Below, piece after piece: positions 17,939-26,733 of a DNA stretch of 64,000 nt (its first letter is position 1; each line of letters begins with the position of its first letter). This DNA comes from Nocardia higoensis (GTDB taxonomy: Bacteria > Actinomycetota > Actinomycetes > Mycobacteriales > Mycobacteriaceae): NCBI RefSeq assembly GCF_015477835.1, contig NZ_JADLQN010000007.1:1-64000 (forward strand), written 5' to 3'. The translations under genes and the position numbers were made by a program. Below the pieces are notes generated by a model. It ran no database searches. It saw only the letters and a list, made by a program, of their open reading frames with translations, and had not been told where the DNA came from.

Positions 17939-18151
17939 GAAAGTCTCCTGTCGTGATCGAAAGTGGTGCTGGGTTCGATCGAAACAGGAGGCGCTCGGGC
18001 GCTCAGGTGAGCGCCGGGTCACCTGTCCGTGTGTGGCTCGAGGCCGTCCCGGTCATCATCGCCGATGAGCATAGACAATCGAATTGTCCCTCGCAACGCC
18101 GTATTCGAGGGTGCGGCAGTGCTCGATCGTGCGGCTCGGCGGCGCGCGGAA

Positions 18152-18523
18152 TCACCCGCTGAGCCACCGCCACATGCCGAGCCAGCCGGCCTCGTAGTGC
18201 GGGAGCACCCGTTCGATCGCGGTGGGAGCGGGTTCCTGCTCGAGATCGACGACGACACCGACCCGGGCCCGGATCACCTCGAGCTTCCCTTCGAGATGGG
18301 CCGGGTCGGGCACGAACAACGCGCGGGCGCCGTGACGTTCGATCTGCGCGAGCAGCCGTTCGATCCGGTTGTCGGTCGCGGCGGTGAAGACGATGGTCTT
18401 GCTCAGGTTGTACCCCATGCGCGGAGCGAGGTGACGCATCCGGATCTCTTCCCAGGGCTGCCGGATGCCGGACAGATCGGCGCGCAGGTATCCCAGGGCC
18501 GGTTCGGCGCGGTGGAAGCTCAC
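18152..18523 (-). CDS. hypothetical protein, resolvase-like fold suspected
   Basis: A 123-residue protein starting at GTG 18523, where GGGAGG lies nine bases upstream; a TTG start at 18628 is possible but less likely. The pattern ALGYLRADLSG, MGYNLSKTIVFTAATDNRIERLL and ALFVPDPAHLEG resembles small actinobacterial proteins with a recombinase-like N-terminal fold but without the catalytic serine context. It is probably not a working recombinase. Function unknown. Confidence 0.55.
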   Translation of the reverse strand: MSFHRAEPALGYLRADLSGIRQPWEEIRMRHLAPRMGYNLSKTIVFTAATDNRIERLLAQIERHGARALFVPDPAHLEGKLEVIRARVGVVVDLEQEPAPTAIERVLPHYEAGWLGMWRWLSG

Positions 18524-19149
18524 GGCGTGTCCACCTCCCTCGGTCGCCGATACGAGTACGACTGTCGTCCCGAGATCATCCGGTACTCCTCCTCTTCGGT
18601 CCCGGGCCCGAAAGTCGCTCGGCGTCAACGAAATACACAGTGATCAATCGGCCGGGCGAGCCTTACCCGCCCAGTCCACACCTCGTGCCCGAACACCCGG
18701 TTACCCGGACGTGTCGGCCACCGAACGCTCCGGACATCATCGCCAGACCGAGTAGCTGACCGATTGCTCGAAACTCGGAAACCGCCTCCGACACAGTCAC
18801 TGCGACGACCGATCCTGCCGAACGCCGTGACGCCCCGATACCAGCATCGGCGTTCGCGGCCCGCAGCGGAAGTGCCGATCGACAGTTTCCACTGCCCTTT
18901 CGCCGAACTTCGACATCTGGCCGGTACGGAATCCGGCGTCTCGGCGTGACTTCGCGATCATACCGAACCTTTCGGCCGTAGCTCGGACTGCTGGAGGCGA
19001 GTGTCCTGCGTCGGAACAGCATTCGCCGCCCACCCCACCCGACGGCGCGGTGCCGGCGCGCCCATCCGCGGGCGAGTCGGCGCCGCGGGCAGCGACGAAT
19101 CTCGAGTAATGAAACGGACTTCCGACCAAAAAGGCGATCTCGGCGGAGT
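18524..19149. other. intergenic region, no gene seen
   Basis: About 600 bases between the hypothetical gene at 18.2-18.5 kb and the promoter at 19.15 kb. Open frames here have no recognisable protein features, and none has a good ribosome site. Apart from the promoter just past its right end I see nothing in it. Confidence 0.5.
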
Positions 19150-19179
19150 TTGCGTTTCGCACGAGACTGTCGCTAATCT
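19150..19179 (+). promoter_or_regulatory. putative promoter of the tiny hydrophobic peptide gene
   Basis: TTGCGT (19150-19155) and TAATCT (19174-19179) are spaced by 18 bp. Transcription would start near 19186, giving a leader of about 35 nt to the ATG at 19221. Base composition here is less G+C-rich than the surroundings. Confidence 0.5.
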
Positions 19180-19220
19180 TCACGCGGCAATAGCAACTAC
19201 GCATGAAGGAGATAGCTGAC

Positions 19221-19280
19221 ATGGTGCTCGCTTTCGTCTCTGCTCTGGTCGCTGCGGTGCTCGCCCTGGTCGGTCTCTGA
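19221..19280 (+). CDS. tiny hydrophobic peptide (19 residues; 25 if started at 19203)
   Basis: An open frame of 19 codons from ATG 19221 encodes an almost wholly hydrophobic peptide (MVLAFVSALVAAVLALVGL). AAGGAGATAG places an excellent ribosome site 7-8 bases ahead. An in-frame ATG at 19203 would add MKEIAD and give a 25-residue amphipathic start. A promoter-like pair lies upstream, and a strong hairpin with a U-tract begins 11 bases after the stop, so the unit stands alone. It could be a small membrane peptide, a toxin-like peptide, or an sRNA that happens to contain an open frame. Confidence 0.6.
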   Translation: MVLAFVSALVAAVLALVGL

Positions 19281-19291
19281 CCTGAGAAGCG

Positions 19292-19343
19292 AACTCGCCC
19301 CCCGTCGCACGTGTCTGCTGACACACGCGGCGGGGGGCGAGTT
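19292..19343 (+). terminator. strong terminator between the tiny peptide gene and argH
   Basis: A 13-bp perfect stem (19292-19304 with 19331-19343), with extra pairing inside (ACGTGTC with GACACAC), is followed by TTTTCGTTT on the plus strand. It can stop the peptide transcript and, on the other strand, argH transcription. Confidence 0.85.
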
Positions 19344-19384
19344 TTCGTTTCGGCCCGGCCTGTTTCCGGGCCGAGCACCTTTCG

Positions 19385-20806
19385 TCAGGCCAGGCGTGAC
19401 CGCGCCTCGGCGGCTGCCGCACGCACCTCGTCCAACTGCTCGGCCACGCGCGTACCCGCGGTACCGCCGCGCGCGTTGCGCGACGCGATCGATCCCTGCA
19501 CGGTCAGCACCTCCCGCACCCGCGAGGTCAGCGCCGGATCGATGGCGGCGAACTCGTCGTCGGTGAGCTCGTCGAGTCCGACGCCACGCGCCTCGGCGGC
19601 GCGGACACACGCACCCGCCGCCTCGTGTGCCACCCGGAACGGGACACCCTCGCGCACAAGCCATTCGGCGATGTCGGTGGCCAGGGTGAAGCCCGCGGGC
19701 GCGAGCTCGGCCATCCGATCGGTGTGGAAGGTCAGCGTGGCGACCAGACCGGCGATGGCGGGCAGGAGCAGTTCCAGCTGGGCGACCGAATCGAAGACCG
19801 GCTCCTTGTCCTCCTGCAGATCGCGGTTGTAGGCCAGCGGCTGGGCTTTCAACGTGGCCAGCAGACCGGTCAGATTGCCGATCAGACGGCCCGCCTTGCC
19901 GCGGGTCAGTTCCGAGACGTCGGGGTTCTTCTTCTGCGGCATGATCGAGGAGCCGGTGGACCAGGCGTCGGCGAGGGTGACGTAGCCGAATTCCGGCGTG
20001 CTCCAGATGATCACCTCTTCGGCCATGCGACTCAGGTCGACGGCGATCATGGCGAACACGAACGCGGCCTCGGCGGCGAAATCACGCGAGGAGGTGGCAT
20101 CGATCGAGTTCGCCGCGGCCGCATCGAAATCCAGGTCGGCGGCGATGGCCTCGGGATCCAGGCCGAGCGAGGAACCGGCAAGCGCGCCCGAGCCGTAGGG
20201 CGAGACCGCGGCGCGGGAGTCGAAATCACGCAGGCGGTCGAGGTCGCGCAGCAGCGGATGGGCGTGCGCGAGCAGGTGATGGGCCAGCAGCACGGGTTGG
20301 GCCGCCTGCAGATGGGTCTTGCCCGGCATGACCGCATCCGGATGGGCGGCGGCCTGCGCGATGAGCGCGTCCACCACGTCCAGGACACCAGCGGCGACGC
20401 GGCGCGCGGCATCGCGCAACCACATCCGGAACAGGGTGGCGACCTGGTCGTTGCGGGACCGGCCCGCGCGCAGCCTGCCGCCCAGCTCCGCGCCGACCCG
20501 TTCGATGAGTCCGCGTTCGAGCGCGCCGTGCACATCCTCGTCGGTCTCGGCCGGGCCGAACGCGCCGGACTCGACGTCGGCGGCGAGCCGGTCCAGCCCG
20601 GACAGCATGGCGGTGAGATCGGCGTCGGTGAGCAGACCGGCCTTGTGCAGCACCCGCGCGTGGGCCTTGGACGCCCGCACGTCGTAGGGAGCCAGCGCCC
20701 AGTCGAAGTGGGTGGATTTGCTCAGCGCGGCCATCGCCTCGGCCGGGCCCGATGCGAACCGCCCGCCCCACAGCGCACCTGTGTTCGTGCTGCCGCTCTG
20801 CGTCAT
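19385..20806 (-). CDS. argH: argininosuccinate lyase
   Basis: Last step of arginine synthesis: splits argininosuccinate to arginine and fumarate. The 473-residue product has the superfamily signature GSSIMPQKKNPDVSE, whose flexible loop carries the catalytic Ser, plus the N-terminal LWGGRFASGPAEAM and RSRNDQVATLFRMWLRD. A GAGGAG ribosome site precedes ATG 20806. It lies 397 bases downstream of argG on the same strand and may be read from the argG promoter or its own. Confidence 0.97.
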   Translation of the reverse strand: MTQSGSTNTGALWGGRFASGPAEAMAALSKSTHFDWALAPYDVRASKAHARVLHKAGLLTDADLTAMLSGLDRLAADVESGAFGPAETDEDVHGALERGLIERVGAELGGRLRAGRSRNDQVATLFRMWLRDAARRVAAGVLDVVDALIAQAAAHPDAVMPGKTHLQAAQPVLLAHHLLAHAHPLLRDLDRLRDFDSRAAVSPYGSGALAGSSLGLDPEAIAADLDFDAAAANSIDATSSRDFAAEAAFVFAMIAVDLSRMAEEVIIWSTPEFGYVTLADAWSTGSSIMPQKKNPDVSELTRGKAGRLIGNLTGLLATLKAQPLAYNRDLQEDKEPVFDSVAQLELLLPAIAGLVATLTFHTDRMAELAPAGFTLATDIAEWLVREGVPFRVAHEAAGACVRAAEARGVGLDELTDDEFAAIDPALTSRVREVLTVQGSIASRNARGGTAGTRVAEQLDEVRAAAAEARSRLA

Positions 20807-21203
20807 CGTCTGCTGTCTCCTCGTCGATCGGTGTCGGGTCGTCGGTCCGTCGCGGATGTGCGTGGCCGATCGCCGCTCGGCAGCGGCTGGATCGGACGGG
20901 CCGGGGCGGTCGGCGATCGAACTCCGCGGTCGCTGTCACCTCGGCATCCGATGCCGTGGCGGTCACCGGTCGCCCGGTTGTCGCGACGGACACCGGTCGC
21001 TCGGCGGCGGGCACCGGCCGTGCGGATGGCAGCGCGAGCTCGATCGAGGTCCCACGGTAGCCGGGCAGGCCGTGGTGTCCGCGAACGCCCCGCGCGCCGA
21101 CGAGGGCCGGTGCGCACGGCATCGGCCCTCGTCGGTATGTTCGTCCCTCGCCGCGGCGGCCGGATCGTCGGGGTGATCCGGGCTGCCCCGCGACGAGCCG
21201 AAA
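20807..21203. other. argG-argH spacer
   Basis: 397 very G+C-rich bases with many CGGTCGC-like short repeats. No frame looks coding and no clear promoter is seen. In the mycobacterial arrangement argG and argH are usually closer, so this may be a decayed segment. Confidence 0.4.
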
Positions 21204-22406
21204 TTACTTCTGGTTCAGATCGCGGCGCGCGGCGACCTTCGACGACAGACCGTGGATCTGCACGAAGCCCTTGGCCAGCGACTGGTCGAAGGTGTCGCCC
21301 TCGTCGTAGGTGGCGAGATTGAAGTCGTAGAGCGACTGCTCGGAACGGCGGCCGTTGACCACGGCGGAGCCGCCGTGCAGCACCATCCGGATGTCGCCGG
21401 AGACGGCCTGCTGGGTATCGCGCACGAAGGCGTCCAGCGCCCGCTTGAGCGGGGAGAACCACAGGCCGTCGTAGGCCAGCTCGCCCCAGCGCTGCTCCAC
21501 CTGACGCTTGTAGCGGCCCAGCTCGCGCTCGATGGTCACGTGCTCGAGCGCCTGGTGGGCGGTGATCAGTGCGATCGCGCCGGGCGCCTCGTAGATCTCG
21601 CGGCTCTTGATGCCCACGAGCCGGTCCTCGACCATGTCCAGCCGGCCCACACCCTGGCGTCCCGCGCGGTGGTTCAGCTCGACGATGGCCTCGAGCACGC
21701 TGACCTGACGGCCGTCGATGGCGACCGGCACGCCCTTGTCGAAGGTGATGATCAGCTCGTCGGGGGCCTCGAAGTTGACCGTCGGATCGGCGGTGTAGTC
21801 GTAGACGTCCTTGGTCGGCGCGTTCCACAGGTCCTCGAGGAACCCGGTCTCCACGGCGCGGCCCCACACGTTCTGGTCGATGGAGAACGGCGACTTCTTG
21901 GTGACGTTGATCGGGAGCTTGTTCTCCTCGGCGAAGGCGATGGCCTTCTCCCGGGTCCACGCGTAGTCGCGGACCGGGGCGATCACGTTCAGGTCGGGCG
22001 CGAGCGCGCCGATGCCGACCTCGAAGCGGACCTGGTCGTTGCCCTTGCCGGTGCAGCCGTGCGCGACGGTGGTGGCGCCGTGGAACTTGGCGGCCTCCAC
22101 CAGGTGCTTGACGATCAGCGGCCGGCTGATGGCCGAGACCAGCGGGTACTCGCCCATGTAGAGGGCGTTGGCCTGGATGGTGGGCAGGCAGTATTCGTCG
22201 GCGAACTCGTCGCGGGCGTCGACCACGATCGACTCGACCGCGCCGCAGTCCAGCGCGCGCTGACGCACCACGTCCATGTCCTCGCCGCCCTGGCCCAGAT
22301 CGATGGCGACGGCCACGACCTCGGCGCCGGTCTCCTTGCCGATCCAGCTGATGGCGACGGAGGTGTCCAGCCCACCGGAGTAGGCGAGTACGACGCGCTC
22401 GGACAT
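21204..22406 (-). CDS. argG: argininosuccinate synthase
   Basis: ATP-dependent condensation of citrulline and aspartate. The 400-residue protein opens with the PP-loop ERVVLAYSGGLDTSVAISW and has GCTGKGNDQVRFEVG and the later SREIYEAPGA stretch, all family hallmarks. The start is ATG 22406 with TTAGGAGC ahead. An ArgR-type operator lies 104 bases upstream at 22511-22545, so arginine repression is expected. Confidence 0.98.
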   Translation of the reverse strand: MSERVVLAYSGGLDTSVAISWIGKETGAEVVAVAIDLGQGGEDMDVVRQRALDCGAVESIVVDARDEFADEYCLPTIQANALYMGEYPLVSAISRPLIVKHLVEAAKFHGATTVAHGCTGKGNDQVRFEVGIGALAPDLNVIAPVRDYAWTREKAIAFAEENKLPINVTKKSPFSIDQNVWGRAVETGFLEDLWNAPTKDVYDYTADPTVNFEAPDELIITFDKGVPVAIDGRQVSVLEAIVELNHRAGRQGVGRLDMVEDRLVGIKSREIYEAPGAIALITAHQALEHVTIERELGRYKRQVEQRWGELAYDGLWFSPLKRALDAFVRDTQQAVSGDIRMVLHGGSAVVNGRRSEQSLYDFNLATYDEGDTFDQSLAKGFVQIHGLSSKVAARRDLNQK

Positions 22407-22510
22407 GTCTTCAGTGCTCCTAAGTTTTGTATGAGTGGTGGTCTCGACCGTCTCGAGGACGGTCTGCCGGTCGCGCCGGCGCGCAGGTCGGGAACCCTGC
22501 ACCCTTGTGC

Positions 22511-22545
22511 AAATGATTATGCACGACTATGCAAGCCCATACATA
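22511..22545. promoter_or_regulatory. ArgR operator (ARG box) upstream of argG
   Basis: The plus strand reads AAATGATTATGCACGAC, then TGCAAGC two bases on, followed by CAT..CAT. The same pattern, with 17 consecutive identical bases, occurs upstream of argC at 40722. On the minus strand it contains GCATAATCATT, which includes a plausible -10 element. Two copies, each ahead of an arginine operon, make an ArgR site very likely. The rightward small-peptide genes also begin about 190 bases away and could be affected. Confidence 0.8.
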
Positions 22546-22729
22546 ACCGGGGTGGTCTTCGGCCTGGCAACGGTACCGCCGCGGACGATCGAGGGCTACG
22601 CGGCGATCCGTGACATCTTCGTCACCACTGTTGGCAGGTCGCGATATTCAGGAGCCTTGGCCGTACCCCCGGTGCTGTGGAAGCCTGGACTTCGTCCCTG
22701 AATCCGCCCCGGGTGTGAAGGACCCGCCC

Positions 22730-22888
22730 ATGTTCCACAACATCATCGAACCGCTGCAGGACCTGGCCGAACAGAACCGCGACGTGATCGGTTTCGTCGT
22801 CATCAACCTCGGCAACGGCATTCTGTCGGCAGTCCGGTGGGGAGTCGAGGTTCTCCCGCCGCTGCTCCAGCCATACTTCGCGCGGTAA
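22730..22888 (+). CDS. small peptide 1 of a tandem paralogous pair (52 residues)
   Basis: A 52-residue peptide from ATG 22730, with GAAGGA seven bases upstream. No cleavable signal is seen; a charged N-terminal third (EPLQDLAEQNRD) leads into an amphipathic/hydrophobic stretch (VIGFVVINLGNGILSAV) and ends PLLQPYFAR. It shares NRD..GFVV...GN, a later R and E, and P-LLQ--F with the next gene. It is divergent from argG across the ARG box. No family is recognised. The size and tandem pairing recall corynebacterial PorA/PorH channel peptides, but this is analogy only. Confidence 0.7.
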   Translation: MFHNIIEPLQDLAEQNRDVIGFVVINLGNGILSAVRWGVEVLPPLLQPYFAR

Positions 22889-22930
22889 CCATCGGCCCTG
22901 TTCAGCCCGCCCTGGATCAAGGGAGTAACC

Positions 22931-23086
22931 GTGGACCACGACATTCTGCAGTTCGCCATCGACAACCGCGACTGGCTCGGCTTCGTCGTCATGCACGGCG
23001 GCAACGCCGCCGTCACGGTCGCCCGAGTGCTGTTCGAAGCGGTGTCCCCGCTGTTGCAGCAGTTCTTCTCCGAGTACCCGCACTGA
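22931..23086 (+). CDS. small peptide 2 of a tandem paralogous pair (51 residues)
   Basis: A 51-residue peptide from GTG 22931, with AAGGGAG six bases upstream, 42 bases after peptide 1. It has the same layout: DNRDWLGFVV, GGNAAVTVARVLFEAV and SPLLQQFFSEY. By eye about 17 of 39 aligned residues are identical to peptide 1, so the pair arose by duplication and is under protein-level constraint. Probably one transcript. Candidate roles are a two-component membrane peptide, an envelope peptide or a channel. No terminator is obvious after it. Confidence 0.7.
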   Translation: MDHDILQFAIDNRDWLGFVVMHGGNAAVTVARVLFEAVSPLLQQFFSEYPH

Positions 23087-23322
23087 CGGATCGGAGTCAC
23101 TCGCCGTCGTATCGGCGGTACGCGGTGCGCCCACGTACTGGCGAGCAGGGCCGTCAGCCGGGCAGCCAGGTCGTCGCGCCGCATCCGATCGATGGCGGCG
23201 GCCTCCCACAGTTCCGGTCGTTGTTCCGGACGCGGCCAGGAGAAGCGGCAGGCCGTCGCAATGGTCTTCCCCGGCGCCCGGTGAGACGCCGGATCTCCTG
23301 ACCGGCGCCACACGTCTGCGGC

Positions 23323-23496
23323 TCAGGCCGACACGCGGGATTCGGTGGCAACCGTCCGGTGAGCCGGAAGGTCGACACCCTCCGACTCCGGCTCCAACTG
23401 CTGCAGGGCTGCCGCCACACGCTGCAGTACTTCTGGTCGGGCGCTCGGCAACCGCCAGACCGGCTTGGTGTTCGGGGTCCGCTTCGGCAACGCCAT
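23323..23496 (-). CDS. small hypothetical protein (57 residues)
   Basis: A 57-residue basic-then-acidic protein starting at ATG 23496, with GAGGAAAG as ribosome site. It reads MALPKRTPNTKPVWRLPSAR, then a short helix (PEVLQRVAAALQQLEPE). No homologue is recognised. It converges with the small peptide pair. Its good ribosome site and compact helix support a real gene. Confidence 0.55.
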   Translation of the reverse strand: MALPKRTPNTKPVWRLPSARPEVLQRVAAALQQLEPESEGVDLPAHRTVATESRVSA

Positions 23497-23807
23497 GGTC
23501 TTTCCTCTCGAGTCGGTAGGCGCCCACCGTCGCGGACTCCCGGTGAGTCGCGCAGTGGTCGGCACAGTAAGTAGCGAGCAAACCCTCTGTCGGTGACATC
23601 CGCGCCTACTGCCGGCGCTGCGGCGGCGGCGGTCAGCTGAACGTTTTGTTCAGGCCCGATTCGGTCGGCGGACCGGACCGTGCCCACATGCCGTGACTTC
23701 CCCAGCGGCGCAGTCATCTTCGCCGGGTCGGCGGAGGTCTCGACCGAGGATGGGGTGGACCGAGCGGTGGTGTCCCCGACCGGGAAATGCCACAGGGACC
23801 GGGCACA
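23497..23807. other. intergenic region, no gene seen
   Basis: 311 bases between the 57-residue gene and the thioredoxin-fold gene. Open frames overlap one another on both strands and none has a convincing start. I see no clear operator or terminator. Confidence 0.4.
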
Positions 23808-24425
23808 TCAGCGGGGCTCCTCGACAGCGGAGAAAGCCGGTGGGCCCTGGTACGGGCGGGTCAGCGCGGCGAATCCGGGGGTGGTCGCGGCGGTGATCAG
23901 GGCGTCGAGCAGATCGGCCGCGCGGTGCCGGGGCGGGGGTGCGGTGAGCACCGGGCCGGAGAAGCCGTGACCGTCGACGGCGATGATGGGGCTGCCGCCT
24001 CGGCCGCCGAGCGCTGTCTGGCTCTGTCGATGGGCGGCGGCGACCTCCGCGTCGAAAGCGGCGTCCTCGAGTGCGGCGAGCATGGTGAGATCGATGCCGG
24101 TTTCGGCGAGCGCGGCCGCCGCGGCCGCTTCGTCGACTGTCTGCGGTCCGCGTGGGTGCAGTCGGGTGCCCAGCGCCAGGAACAGCGGCGCGAACGCCTC
24201 GTGGCCGTGGTGCCGGTCGACGGCGGCGAACATGCGGCCGAACCGGCGTGAGCGGACGATCATCGGGTCCTGGCCGGCCTCGTCGGCGTCATCGTCGTGG
24301 AGCGTCGCCAGGCTCATCTGTCTCAGGGTCACCGTGTGCGCATCGCCGGCGCTGTCGAGCAGCCATCGCGCGCTCACGAACGCGAACGGGCATACCGGGT
24401 CCACGTACAGGTCGATCTCGGCCAT
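23808..24425 (-). CDS. DsbA-fold oxidoreductase, mycothiol-dependent nitroreductase type
   Basis: A 205-residue thioredoxin-fold protein of the DsbA-like group that includes M. tuberculosis Rv2466c. The active-site segment is DLYVDPVCPFAFVSARWLL: the first Cys is kept, while the second position of a CxxC is Ala, which fits mycothiol-linked monothiol chemistry. The C-terminal half has GGRGGSPIIAVDGHGFSGPVL, the cis-Pro region. It starts at ATG 24425 with AGGAAGGA upstream. The physiological substrate is uncertain. Confidence 0.8.
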   Translation of the reverse strand: MAEIDLYVDPVCPFAFVSARWLLDSAGDAHTVTLRQMSLATLHDDDADEAGQDPMIVRSRRFGRMFAAVDRHHGHEAFAPLFLALGTRLHPRGPQTVDEAAAAAALAETGIDLTMLAALEDAAFDAEVAAAHRQSQTALGGRGGSPIIAVDGHGFSGPVLTAPPPRHRAADLLDALITAATTPGFAALTRPYQGPPAFSAVEEPR

Positions 24426-24662
24426 CGTCGGTCCTTCCTGGTCACGCGCGTTCGCCCTGCCGATCCGGCGGGTCCGCCGAACTGTGGGGCCGGGTCCGAT
24501 CCACGGACCAACATACCCATGAGGTACCGCCTGACCTGCTCGAACACCTAAAGCGTCCGGACACATCGACCTCGGCGGGTTTCGGTTCCCCCGACAGCGA
24601 TCGACCTGCGGGGGCGGCGCCGAGAGCCGAACCCGGTACGAACCGCACGCCGGCCGGCCCGG

Positions 24663-26156
24663 TCACGCCGCCGGGCCGATGAGCCCGGCGACGATGCGGG
24701 CCGACAGCATGACCAGCGGCAGCCCGCCGCCCGGGTGGGACGAGCCGCCGACCAGGAACAGGCCCGGTACCGGTGAGGTGTTGGCCGGTCTCAGGAAGGC
24801 CGCACGCGGACCGTTCGACGACGAGCCGTAGATGCAGCCGCCCGGGGTGAAGGTGCGCCGCTCGAGGTCGGCAGGTGTGATGATCGCTCTGTACCGCACC
24901 CGAGGGCGCACCTCGAGGCCGCGTTCGGCCATCACCCGCAGGACCAGATCGGCGTAGTCGTCCGCCAGTCCCGTTGCGTCCCAATCCGTTCCCCGGCCGG
25001 GGTCATGGCGAGGCGCGTTCACCAGGACGAACCAGGCACCGGTGCCCGGGCCGGGCACGATCTGCGGGTCATCGGGGGCCGAGATGTACACCGTCGGCCG
25101 GGCCACCGGACGCATCGGGCCACCGCGACCGAAGACCGCGTCGAACTCCGCGTCGTAGTCCTCGGCGAAGAGCACGCGGTGGTGTGGCGTATCGGCCGGA
25201 GGATCGTCGAGCGCCAGCAGGATCACGAAACCCGACAGGGACGGGGTGGCGCGACGCAGCCGCGCCGCGGCCCGCCGGGTCGCCGGAGTACGGATCAGAC
25301 GCTCGTACACCTGACGTGCGTCGGCGTTGGCGACGACGAGGTCGGCGGTCGCGACGCTGCCGTCCGCGAGCACGGCGCCTGCGATGTGCCCGCGTGCATT
25401 CGTGGTCAGCTCGACGACCTCGGTGTTCGTCTCGATCGCACCGCCGAGTTCGAGCAGCCGGTCCCGTAACGCCTCCGCGATGCGACCCAGTCCGCCGTGG
25501 ACGTACCAGGAGCCCCACGCCTGTTCGGTCCACGGGATCGAGGCGAGTGCCGCGGGCGCGCGCCGGGGATCGGAGCCGGTGTAGGTGGCGTAGCGGTCGA
25601 GCAGCATCGCCAGACGGGGATCGCGCAGGTAACGGCGCCCGAGTCCGCGCAGGGTGTGCCATGGGGCGACAGCGCGGACGTCCGACGGCCTGCTCACACC
25701 GCCGATCATGGTGCGCAACCGCATCGGGGATTCCAGGAACGGGCCGTGCGTCACCTCCCAGATGGTCCGGGCCCGATCCGACAGCGCCGACCACTGAGCG
25801 CCGCGGCCCGGACCGAGAACTCGATCCAGGGCGGCGGGGATGTCGGTGAGCATGCCCGGCATGTCCAGTTCGGTGCCGTCCGGGAACCGGTACCGGGCCG
25901 CCAGCGGCAGCCTCTGCAGCGAGAGCACATCGTGTACCGACGTACCGGCGGAGTCGAACAATTCCTCCAGCACGTGCGGCATCGTCAACAGCGAGGGGCC
26001 GGTGTCGAAACGGAATCCGTCGCGTTCCACCACACCGAGCTTGCCGCCGATCTCTCGCGACTGCTCCAGCACGGTGACCTGGTGGCCCATGGCTTGCAGC
26101 CGCATCGCCGCGGCCAATCCGCCGACCCCCGCGCCGACGACGAGCACCCGGCTCAC
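24663..26156 (-). CDS. phytoene desaturase (CrtI) family FAD oxidoreductase
   Basis: A 497-residue flavoprotein. An N-terminal dinucleotide fold VLVVGAGVGGLAAAMRL (4-20) and EQSREIGGKLG, then FRFDTGPSLLTMPHVLEELF, and a C-terminal LFLVGGSSHPGGGLPLVMLSARIVA are diagnostic of carotenoid desaturases and oxygenases of the CrtI/CrtN/CrtP group. The length is normal. No crtB or crtE gene is nearby, so it is a lone carotenoid gene here and its exact step cannot be given. Its start faces the gas vesicle operon. Confidence 0.85.
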   Translation of the reverse strand: MSRVLVVGAGVGGLAAAMRLQAMGHQVTVLEQSREIGGKLGVVERDGFRFDTGPSLLTMPHVLEELFDSAGTSVHDVLSLQRLPLAARYRFPDGTELDMPGMLTDIPAALDRVLGPGRGAQWSALSDRARTIWEVTHGPFLESPMRLRTMIGGVSRPSDVRAVAPWHTLRGLGRRYLRDPRLAMLLDRYATYTGSDPRRAPAALASIPWTEQAWGSWYVHGGLGRIAEALRDRLLELGGAIETNTEVVELTTNARGHIAGAVLADGSVATADLVVANADARQVYERLIRTPATRRAAARLRRATPSLSGFVILLALDDPPADTPHHRVLFAEDYDAEFDAVFGRGGPMRPVARPTVYISAPDDPQIVPGPGTGAWFVLVNAPRHDPGRGTDWDATGLADDYADLVLRVMAERGLEVRPRVRYRAIITPADLERRTFTPGGCIYGSSSNGPRAAFLRPANTSPVPGLFLVGGSSHPGGGLPLVMLSARIVAGLIGPAA

Positions 26157-26733
26157 GCGAGGACCTCGGCATGGTCGTCCGCGCGCTGGTCATGTGAAGC
26201 CATCCACCGCATCCTTCCCGTAGGACGGCGGCGCCGATCGTTCAGCTTCCGGGTCGCCTCTTCTCGGCACCGCGCCGTTCATGACAGCAGCCGCAACTCG
26301 CACCGGCTCGCTCTGCGCACTCTGCCACGCCGAGATCGCCTCTCGTGGCCGGAAACGCCCGGCGTGCCGGACGACAGTGGTAGCAGCAGGGTCCGCCTCC
26401 GCCCAGGGCAGGTCAGGCGTGACCGCGGGCGTTTGCCGAACGATCGCCACCGACGGCCGCCGCTGGGCGGCCGTGGCGAATAGGCGAGAAGTCAGACCGG
26501 GGCGGAATCGAGATATTCGACCTCGCGGTGGTCTCGACCCGGGCACAGGGACGCGGAGCGGAGACGTGGTGATGTCCGCCCGGACGAGGTCGGAGGGCAC
26601 CGGGAGAAATTCCGACCACCCAGCCGGTTTGCCGACGAGAATGTGGTCTAACCCACAGGTAAGGCACATCGAAACGCTGCCGGCCGTGCGCTCGACACGG
26701 TGCATCGCCGTCGACGGCAAGCAAGGAGTGGTG
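26157..26733. other. divergent promoter region between crtI-like gene and gas vesicle operon
   Basis: 577 bases without a convincing gene. A possible alternative-sigma promoter lies near the right end: GTTT (26627-26630), a 14-bp spacer, then GGTCTA (26645-26650), loosely like a SigB/SigF promoter. AAGGAG at 26723-26728 is the ribosome site of the first gas vesicle gene. Open frames on both strands overlap and look like composition artefacts. Confidence 0.35.

Noticed and set aside
22648..23313. 221-codon minus-strand frame with a protein-like stretch RPELWEAAAIDRMRRDDLAARLTALLAS
   Set aside because: The first 60 residues look partly plausible, but the rest is antisense to the two small peptide genes, which have better starts and paralogy. 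No ribosome site.
26190..26720. Minus-strand frame containing MCLTCG
   Set aside because: It resembles the opening of a common small actinobacterial protein, but the following residues do not match, and it overlaps the gas vesicle promoter region.
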